A stretch of DNA of 64,000 nucleotides. Origin: Opisthorchis felineus. Taxonomy: Eukaryota; Platyhelminthes; Trematoda; Opisthorchiida; Opisthorchiidae. The DNA lies in contig SJOL01006486.1 in NCBI GenBank assembly GCA_004794785.1, positions 359,178 to 423,177 of the forward strand. Direction: 5' to 3'. Both the position numbers and the translations under genes were made by a program. The first letter of the stretch is position 1, and every line of letters starts with the position of its first letter. Positions 55,130 to 64,000 of this stretch are shown one piece after another. The notes beneath the pieces were generated by a model, which saw only the letters and a program-made list of their open reading frames with translations, was not told where the DNA came from and did no database searches.

Positions 55130-57483
55130 ACGCAATTACTGCGTTTGAACTGACAGGTCCTCCACTTTCTTCCAGTTTCCGGCTGCGCAGCTCGCTGCAG
55201 CTGGGGGTGCTGGGTGGGTGTTGTTTTGAGGGACCGAGATGAAGCGTCTCTGCTTGATTGGATACTCGTTGATAATCGCCTCTGTGTGGTTTGTTTGGCA
55301 ACATCTGTGAGAGAATCTCGAGAAAGAGAGGTCCGCTGTACCTTGTTTATTTTGTCTGCATATGCCCCAATTGACTGTAGCTGTGAATCTGGCGATGACG
55401 GTTTCTGTGATGCTCTTGGTCTTCTTTTGCAACGGGCTATAAGCTCAGACAGCGTTGTGGTTGGTGGTGGTATTAACGCCCAGGCAGAAAGAGTAAGCGC
55501 TGCTGAGGCCCAATCGCTTGGGCGTCTTGGGTTGGAAATCGTCTACTTCAGATATTTGCCGATTACAAACTGTTCGTTTGCAGTACCAATTTCCGGAACA
55601 GTGGAAATAGCTTGACGAAGTGGTGCCCAACAATTAACCGGTCTCGAATCCAAATAGACCACATCACTGTCAGTTACCGGTGTCGATCACTGCCTGCCAC
55701 TACTTCTGGAACATCAGCATGGACTCCGACCATGTACATGTGTGCTGTTGCTTTTCATTGAGTTTTTCTGGTCTACGCGAAACGCGCACAGCAAGCTTAG
55801 CCATTGAAAATCTAATGGACCCAGAATTCGATCGAAACTATGAGCACCGATTTATCGAAATCCTCCCGGACGGTCCGATATCAGATATTAACGGCCACTG
55901 GGAAAAGATATTCAAACCGCTGCTCACCACCGAAACTTCTGTTTGAGGTACAACCCAGCGAACCCCATCCATACATTGGATCTCTGTTAGGACTGTGGCT
56001 TTATCGGAGGCCAAGCGGCAGATTCCTCCTAGTTACAACCACAATGCAATCCAACGCTTTATCCGATGCCAGGTAAAGCTGAGTGTTTGTGCAAACCGAG
56101 AAGCTTGGTGGACCCGAAGGGCCGAAGAAATGGAAGATGCGAAAAATGCTGGAAACGTCCGCAGGCTGTCACACTTGATTCGTCGGACTGGTGCTCGGAA
56201 GCTTCTTGTCAGGGAAACCAGCAGAGACCAGAATGGCTCTCTGATATCCGGGAAAGGAGAACCTTTGGACCGCTGGGCACAATACTTCGAACAACAGTTG
56301 AGTTGGCCACCCGCTAACTCTAATCCGGACCGCCGGCCTTTGACATAAAGGTGGAATGCGAAAATAAAACCTCCTTCAGCCATAGAAATGTCCGAGTGTA
56401 TACACCTGCTCAAGCGTCATCTTGCTCCTATCCCTGGCGAACTTCCACCTGCTGTGTTCAAGGATTGCGACGAATCTCTCAGCCAGTGTCTCTCTAATCT
56501 ATTTGGGACTATGTGGGAGAGAGAGACCGTCCCGATCAACTGGGATGAGTCGATAACAGTGCCCATTTTTAAAAGGTGTACTCGCATTAAATGTGATGAC
56601 CACAAAAGTGTTGGTTTTACTCCCGTTGTAACAAGGCTTCTAGGGTTACTAATTTTTCGTCGTCTTGCGGTGACACGCGAATCCTTGACCCGTGAGAATC
56701 AAGCTGGATTTCGACCGTGTAGAGGCTGCGTTGACCACAACTTCACACCCCATCAGGTGTTAGACGGACACCCGACCCACAATCTTGGTGTTCCCTAGCT
56801 TCGAGAGTGCGTTTGGTTCTGTCGATTGGTCAGCGTCGCTAACCACATTTGCTCAACAGAGTATGCCCCAGAAGTTTGTGGATACAATCCGATCCCTATA
56901 TTTGCATAATTCGGGGCGGGTGAGAGTCTACGGTGAGCTCTCGAAAAGCTTCCCTACAAAAAGTAATGTCCAACAAGAATGTCCATTCTGTCCATTCTTG
57001 TTCAACTTCATCACTGATGAAATAACGAGGCGAACGCTGGAAGGTCTTAAAAACCCCGGTGTTCAAGTCGCTGCCGGGGAGAGACTTGTCAATCTGGAGT
57101 ACGCAGACGACATTGCCCTCATCTTTGAAGACCAAAGCGAAGCACAGGCCCTGTTGAATAGACTGACCACCATCATACCATTTTCTGGCATGCGCCTTAC
57201 ACCTTCAAAGTGCGAAACCACGCTTCAGAACGTGCAGTCTACGCAAACACCTTACAAGCCAATCAGAGCCACTGGAGGTTGTGGATAATTTTACATACCT
57301 CGTTAGTTGTAGTCGCTCAGAAGGAAAAATGCTTGTGATAGGCCTAACCAAGGTCCTCTTCCTCACCCAATCTTTTCTCTCCTTTTCGTTCTAAGGCTTT
57401 AGATGTATCTAGATAAAGTTTATGATTTGCGGCAGTGAAGCATTAGCGTCATCGCTGATGTTGCTGTCTCTGATGATGATAAG
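55130..57483 (+). mobile_element. Degenerate non-LTR retrotransposon (LINE copy 2) with endonuclease and RT
   Basis: In order: an AP-type endonuclease (about 55130-55620) with LFILSAYAPIDC and VVVGGGINAQ (family pattern GDFNAQ); a linker (55680-56400) with HHNAIQRFIRCQ-like residues and RWAQYFEQQ; and RT (56400-57290) with ENQAGFRPCRGC, a damaged AFGSVDW where copy 1 has AFDSVD, QECPFCPFLFNF and an intact YADD box. It closes with the tail CGGCAGTGAAGC and GATGATGAT at 57430-57483. Frames break near 55620, 56345 and 56798. It resembles CR1/jockey-like trematode LINEs, and the C-terminal domain after 57290 is lost. Confidence 0.9.
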
Positions 57484-60400
57484 ACTGCATTAGAATACGA
57501 CTGAAAATATCCGTATGATAATGAGCGCGAGCGCATACACTCCTATCTGAATTTTCTGATCTACCGGACCGAAATATATTCTTATTTTTTCATTCGAGTC
57601 AAAAACCGGCTAGCTGCGCATTTTAAAATGCTATCATGCATCACTTGATGTATTTCCAAAAGATCTTGCTATCAACAAACCGTTGAAATCTGCCACGGGT
57701 TGCAAGTGTTTTCTCATTTATTCAGACCAAAACAGATAAGATCGCAGTTAAATCGGCAAAATATTTCATACTTATTTTGTTTTTGGAAGGTGACAAGCAA
57801 ATTCTGTTGGATGATTCATCTGAGCACATTCCGTACAGAAAAACGGCTTATTCGTTGCCCGTTGTCATGAAAGTAAAGCTGATGGCTTAAACAACAGATC
57901 GTATCGTGTGAGTTCCCTTGATCATCCATCCATAATAACAGCAAAATTTCATTATCCCGCGGGTTGGTTCTAAATTTGCTAAAACGTTTGGCTGAATATA
58001 ATCGGAACATTTCACCTGTATGTCAGGAGTAACGAAGACATATTTGGTATAGTTTTGGATTATCACCTATCGTTACAGTGCGCATTTTCTTCTTCTGGTT
58101 GGGAACATCATTTATCTTCATACTACCACGGACTTGAGGCTTTTTGAATTTGAAACCGCCGGCGGGCAATTTAGTGGAAAATTTGTTATCTTGGAGACCA
58201 CGACATATTCAAATCGAGAAGCGGAATAAAATCGATAAATAACCAAACGGGCGGTTAGCATGACACTTACGTATTTAACCACGTAGCAGTGCAATTGCGT
58301 GTTAAATAAAACGGGAGTTCTTGAAGTCTCATGCACGAAAGGTTGCATGGGTATTGCATTTTCACACCATGAATGGAGGGCACAACAGGTGATGGATAGT
58401 GAGATGAAAAATTGTGAACAATTTTTTTTCATTTGGTGCGTGGTAAATTTCAACCCATGTGGTTGACCGTGTTTGACTCAAGCAATGGAACACCTGGGTC
58501 CTTTGATTGATCGACAAAATGTAGGACATTGAAAAAACCGCATGGAATTTGCGAAAGATCATTTATATTACTGATTCCCCTGCATCTTCTCCGCTCCCGT
58601 TCAACACAAATCTTCCAAATGTTCGAAAAATAACTCTCAAAACAACGTCTAATATAGCTTTAATAAGTTTTGCGTGGGTTTGCACAAAATACCCAGAATA
58701 TTGGGTCGGTTTTTGATAACTTGCGATATGTTATTCAAGAATCCCAAATTGAAGGTGAAGGGCATCTTTTTTCCATCATTACTAGGTACATTTTTGCATG
58801 CTTCTTTCAAATCTGTCGCAGGTTTACGATTCTCCCCTTCAATCTAAACAAATCAGCGAAGAGCCTGTTTTAGCCAGATAGAAATGTAATGTTGTATCCC
58901 AGTTTTTTTTGAAGGGCTGGGTGCCTGTATTTGTGTGGAGTACGCCTCAAGGCGTTACTACCTTCATTTTCACAGACTCACGGCAAGAAGTAGCTGTTAA
59001 TTATCAAGACGTGTGGATTGACTGTGAGTTATTACGTGATGCCTACAATCAACAGAAATAGAATCCTGAATCAGAAAACCCTTCTTTTTGCCTTTGATAT
59101 TGCGAATTTCCCATTCTCTTCCGTACTGTCTAGATGGTGATTTCTAGGATCACTCAAGCACCAATCTCCCCAAATAGGGATCTCACGGGATCGGACTTTG
59201 CACCTGACTTGGCTCTAAGCTTCGTATGCAGACTAGTCAGATACCAAGGCTTCAACTGTGGAGAATCTCAGAGCACTTTCTGGACATGAATCGTACATTC
59301 TGACTGATAATAAGCGATCAAGCAACTTCTGCTTGGTTTTGTCGTGCTCAGTTTCTTGCAATCCTGGCTGACCATGGAGAGCATCCAGGAAATTCTTCAG
59401 CGAAATTCTGGCGAGGTGAGTTTTGTTGCAGTGCATATGCCACATTACTGTGGGTGTATAAAAGTTCTCTAGTCATCCCGACAACAACGAATCGCGCGCC
59501 ATCCTTCAGTTGTGTCGTATTGCATCGTGTGCTAATTACGATCAAAACGCTTTATTTGTGACCCTGAAGATTAAACATTTGAACGTCTGAACATTGAGCA
59601 TGATTTGTGCAGTGCAATAGCAGCCAAAGCTTGGGATAACGAAGTAGGCCGTTCGCACTCTCTTATAACACAAAATATTGTTTCACAAGTCCCATGCTCA
59701 TAATGTGGTCAGAATGCAGCCAAGTGAACGAGCCATTAGCAAGGAGGAAAAAGCACACCGTTTGCTACAGACAAACTGACTTTCCTCTAGGGAAGTTAGG
59801 TGGTCGAAAGCGCGCACAGAGAAATATTCGTTCGCAATTTCTGTCGTCTATGAGAATTGTGACGTGCATCCATACTGCAATTCAAAGAATAAGGAACCCT
59901 GAGAACAGTCAGAAAAACACATATTTACTGATGTTCCCGTGGACAGCAGGACTAGGAGGCAAGCGAGATACACGTTCGGTTTTGGGCCGCAACGAAAAAA
60001 CGATACACAACGAACGTGGTACTATCGGCTATTAAAAGGGTGCGAATCCCGTCCCTACATAAACCGACATATCGTTTGTCGGTTTGACTGGTTGCGGTCA
60101 ACGACTGACTCGGTCTTTTCGTTGGAATAAAATATGAATTTGTCCCGCTTGAGGCAAACACAGTATAATTTAGTCATCTTAAACAGAAATGTAGAAAATC
60201 TGTAGATGGTGTGGCCCTGGGGCGCCTGTTTGGAATTTCTCGCCTTTTTCACTGAAAAAATCAACACTAAGTGTTTATCTCTACAACCGCTTGGCTTTCG
60301 CTGTTTTCATGTCAGTTTTCATGTTGCACAACACAAAAATGCCTAACATCGTTTCACTCCAATGAAATCACGCCTAATTGAAATGAACCATGCAACTTAG

Positions 60401-60699
60401 CGGCTAAAATTGAAACACTGGGTAAAGAACGAACATGGTTAGCTTTCGGGTTGGTTTTGCTAAAAACCACATCGACTATCTCTAACCCAATCAGCATATT
60501 TGTCTCCATTGATCTGAAGTACGCACATACGCTTTAGATTTGAAGTTCATTGATAACTTGCAATTCATTATAAAAAACGCGACATGGGAATATTCAGCAG
60601 AAGTTTTGATGAGTTGACATACAGTTAATGCATTCATGATGTGAACAGATAAATCAGCTTTATATATATCTTTCAAGATAAGATAAAAATAATAATAGT
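57484..60699. other. Intergenic or intron; nothing recognised
   Basis: AT-rich, with short frames on both strands only and no repeat signature from the families above. Confidence 0.4.
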
Positions 60700-60870
60700 T
60701 CAGCTGTAATGCCCTTTCGGTGCCGTCCAAAAGAAGCGCGAGGGCTGGGATACTGCCAGTTCGCCAAAGCCTTGACAGGGGAAGTCGATATTCAGAGGTT
60801 GGGTTCAAACCACGGACATTCCGGTCAATGAATTCGCGCTCTAACCACTTGGGCCATTTTGCCTCTTTCA
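60700..60870 (-). mobile_element. SINE, minus strand
   Basis: CAGCTGTAATGCCCTTTCGG, GGGCTGGGATACTGCCAG, box B complement GGTTCAAACCACGG and head complement GCGCTCTAACCACTTGGGCC. It has a small deletion in the GGCATGGCAG region. Confidence 0.83.
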
Positions 60871-61149
60871 AGGGGTGAAACACAAACTGAATAACTTTGA
60901 AAGGAAGCGCCCATCTTGGTTTTTAGTACTATCAGGTAGTCTGCTCTTTAAAGCTAACGAATGGATGTGTTACTGGTAACTTAAATCATCTTAAATTTAG
61001 ATCTCACTCAAAGATGTCCCACGTTTACGAGTGTGAGTGATTATTAGTGAACAGCATAATGACGACAACTCGGTGATGTCGCTACCTCAGATCGCTTCAG
61101 TAGCTACAATATCCCTGAATGGCTTAACCGATTTATCAATTCAGTGCAT

Positions 61150-61290
61150 AGCGTCATGCAACCTGGAGAAACCATAGGGTCTGGGATACTGATGGGTTGC
61201 TCATGCGTAGAGCAGTCAAAAACTCAGGGTCGGAATTAGACCAGATACTTGCCGGTCAGTTGCTTTGCACTTTCACAGCTTAGCTATCTC
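61150..61290 (-). mobile_element. SINE relic, minus strand
   Basis: GGGTCTGGGATACTGATGGG, CTTGCCGGTCAGTTGC and CTTAGCTATCTCATTC follow the reversed SINE order with heavy divergence. Confidence 0.5.
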
Positions 61291-61949
61291 ATTCTCATAA
61301 AAAAGTATTTCCAGTTAGCAATATCTACCGCAGAATTTGTACGCACCTTATTCTTCAAAGTCAATGCGGCGTTACTCTCACCTCTTGAAGTAGACAGGCG
61401 TTTTTTCTACATCTATGGAGCGTTTTGTAAGCATTCGGTGGAATGGACGCGGCAAAATGAGTTCTATCATATATTATTGAATCAGGCATGGCAGTACACA
61501 AGTAAGTTGAGAAAAACCTGGTTCTGACTTGCCTGAGTGCATTGATCCTCGAATAAAATGTTTTTGTAATTTCACTTCTAAGTTTCATTAGTCCTTTCAG
61601 AAGCAGGAAAGCACGTGTTAGTGTTTTGCTTGTGACTGATCAGTTTGCTCCTAGGGTCAGTTAGCAACACAATTTGTGACTACAAATGTACCCTAGATTC
61701 CAAGCACTAGAATGGCTTGGCTTCACAGGCATGTATCATCTTCCTACACCAGCCTCTTAGTTGAACGCTGACTAGTGCTGCTGATAAGTATACCAACTGG
61801 GTGCTATATCTTATTATGTCCCCGTTCCAGTGCCTAGTGCCGGAAAAAGATCCGCCGACAAGGAACACAACCGGCTTATTGTGAACAAGCGAGAAAAAGC
61901 GAAAGTACAACGGCCTACAACGGCCTATTCAGGGACACTCTCTGACCTT

Positions 61950-62046
61950 GATCCAAGGTTATCTCGCAGTTTTCTGAGTTTGATCCAAGGCTTTCTCGCG
62001 CCATACTTTGAAAGGCATTGTTTGACATCGATCCAAGGCTGTCTGA
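61950..62046. repeat. Three spaced copies of a GATCCAAGG motif
   Basis: GATCCAAGGTTATCTCGC (61950), GATCCAAGGCTTTCTCGC (61982) and GATCCAAGGCTGTCTGAT (62030). A CAACGGCCTA tandem pair lies just upstream (61908-61928). Confidence 0.7.
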
Positions 62047-62127
62047 TCGGCGTTTAGTGGAGTTTGAGGGTCTCAGTAGGTTTCGGGTATTCTGAGATAA
62101 TCTTCGGGAATCTGACCTTTCTGACAT

Positions 62128-64000
62128 TAGGAGTCATGTGTATTTTACCATTCTAAACCTCTGTGTTTGGAGGCAGCGCCTTGCGTGACAAACCAAACAT
62201 GAATCTGAACGTCAAAAGGAGTACGTGTAATTTTTGGTAACATTCGTGGAATTAAACGTAATTAAAACTTGGTTCTTCTCTTTGACGTTCCTTTATTTTT
62301 TATATTTCACGCGGATCCAGATTCCTGGTAACTTGGACCTTACTCGTCTATGATTTACCGATCATTTCATAGTGCAAACTCTTGTTTTTGGCTCCACTTA
62401 TTCCGACAAATTTGCTTTCTTACCGCACCGACCTAATATGTGATTGCTGGATTAATGCCCCAAGTTCAGTCTTCCGAAGGTTGATATGAATTTTCATTTA
62501 ATCTTCCGATTTCCCAATGGCAACAATGCTACTAAAGGATCAATGACGGAGTTGTCAAATTGCCGGAAACCATATATGAACTGTGCATTGTCGAAGATTT
62601 CTATATATGATTATCTTGCTTCCTTGTACCGCGCTGCTCAGGCGAGCCGTAAGACACCCTAATTCAAATAGGTTGCTTGCTTGCACAAATTCCAGACGCC
62701 GACGGTAACCGGGTCTTTTTAATAGCCTATTTCCATTCCAACACTTCAACCCCAACCAGCACTCTTTGTTTTGTAATAACCGGAGTCTTTTCAGCGGGGT
62801 ACATAATACGCGACTCTCACTGGCGCAACCAGAAAGAATTAAGCGTTCGACAATAGGGGAAACTGGATCGCCATGGAAATGAAACAGTTTTCGGTCTCTG
62901 TGTTCAGGCACACAACACAAATAGCATTAGATGAAAGGTAACTACGTAATGTGATAGGAGAGGCTTCTTCAACTCACTTAATGACAGATGCAACGCTGTC
63001 AGTTATCTAAATTTTAGGCCTTAAACTTGTTTACACTGCCCATAAATATGGAAAACAAGTATTTGCCCAGAATGCAAGGAAATGTCTGCCTATATTTGTG
63101 GCTTTCCACTTTCTGCCAAAAGTTTGGTCGCAAACAGAAAACGACTAGTCTCGTTTGAGGGTAATTTACAATGAATGGATCGCTCATCACGACCGCATCG
63201 GAAGAAGCAAATTTTTCAGAAATTGAATTAAAAATTAAATTGAGTCTTCAGGGACGAAACGTCCGAGAACGACAGTTATTAGGACATATAGTGTCTATAT
63301 GGTTTGGTAAACAGTTTTTCGTGCACACTGAATTAATAGACAACGAACGCCGCGATTAATGACCACAGGCGATTTTGATGTTTTCCCCCAATGATTTTTG
63401 TCATGCTGCTGTCAATTATTTTGCACGTAGGCTTCTAAAAGAGACCTTTCTGGACTCCACGACGATTCAAAAGCGTTCAATCGATAGGTGCGATTCCCAT
63501 TTCTCAGCGTCGCCTCAAAATTAATCCTCACATTCATTCATCCCCGCATATTTATTCCGTGAACAAAACAATGACCATCTACACCATCCGCACTCCTGAC
63601 ACTCTGTCCTATGTAGCGGCTATGATAGAGAGGAGGAGGAGGGTGAGGAGTTTCTGAGCCGCAGACCATGAACGCGAAATCGCACACAGAAGTACAGTGC
63701 TTAGTTACACAGTTTCACTAACCCAGAGTTATTCGACCCATTATTCAAAAGTGGAGAGCGTCGTTTGAATCTTTGACACCAACAAAACACAACAATTTAG
63801 TCACTCGTCCGTCATTTGCAGTGTAAGGGCTTCAAACTGAAAAACGGATATTACTCACATCACTAGTATACACTGTCACACCTTTCGCTCCAAAAGTCGG
63901 CATCAACACCATCAACAATCAGTTTATTCTGCTCGGTAAATTTCTGTGGCTTGTTCATTTGGCACTTCCTTCGGAGCGTCATGTGACTTCTGTACCTATA
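62128..64000. other. No gene recognised
   Basis: Unique AT-rich sequence. A 121-codon minus-strand frame at 62555-62920 and a 62-codon plus frame at 63171-63359 have no motifs. Confidence 0.4.

Noticed and set aside
1..64000. CRISPR arrays, bacterial operons or prophage
   Set aside because: No regularly spaced direct repeats or dense coding; spliced genes and eukaryotic retroelements throughout.

Overview
The window reads as nuclear DNA of a flatworm, most likely a digenean fluke. Genes are split into small exons by kilobase introns with GT/AG borders, base composition is moderate, and repeats are dense: degenerate non-LTR LINEs, a tRNA-derived SINE family, a Ty3/gypsy remnant and hammerhead-ribozyme-bearing elements. 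There are no operons, bacterial signals or CRISPR arrays. The species is not determined from sequence alone; Trematoda is an inference from the repeat and intron style.

Layout. 0-10 kb is repeat-derived and holds no intact gene: a tRNA-like sequence, SINE pieces, a 5'-truncated LINE (5.06-7.2 kb) with a SINE nested in it, another SINE with clean target-site duplications, and a minus-strand Ty3/gypsy pol relic (7.94-10.0 kb) that itself contains a 66-bp LINE tail. 10.47-27.0 kb (+) carries an HMGXB4-like HMG-box gene in at least eight exons; its introns hold SINEs, a LINE scrap and two copies of an element with a minus-strand hammerhead ribozyme and large hairpins. 32.6-35.9 kb (+) carries a complete six-exon PSMD9 (proteasome assembly chaperone p27/Nas2) homologue, the best-supported gene. 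36-64 kb is mostly intergenic or intronic. It holds two sets of phase-compatible exons from genes I do not recognise (42.1-43.2 kb and 50.7-51.5 kb, both +), a second LINE copy with endonuclease and reverse transcriptase remains (55.1-57.5 kb), more SINEs and AT microsatellites.

The most interesting signal is the repeat at 11.1-11.4 and 22.8-23.1 kb. On the minus strand each copy has a type I hammerhead core (CUGAUGAG, short stem II, GAAAC) with a self-complementary stem III (ACCGGU), the arrangement expected of hammerheads that act as dimers, next to an inverted repeat with about 65-bp arms. Ribozyme-less relatives lie at 17.2, 30.9 and 40.5 kb. This fits Penelope-like elements or retrozyme-like non-autonomous elements, though no Penelope ORF is present here.

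Nested insertions give a relative chronology: SINE into LINE, and LINE tail into gypsy, each with recognisable target-site duplications. Both identified genes encode general cell machinery (chromatin; proteasome assembly) and no functional link between them is visible.
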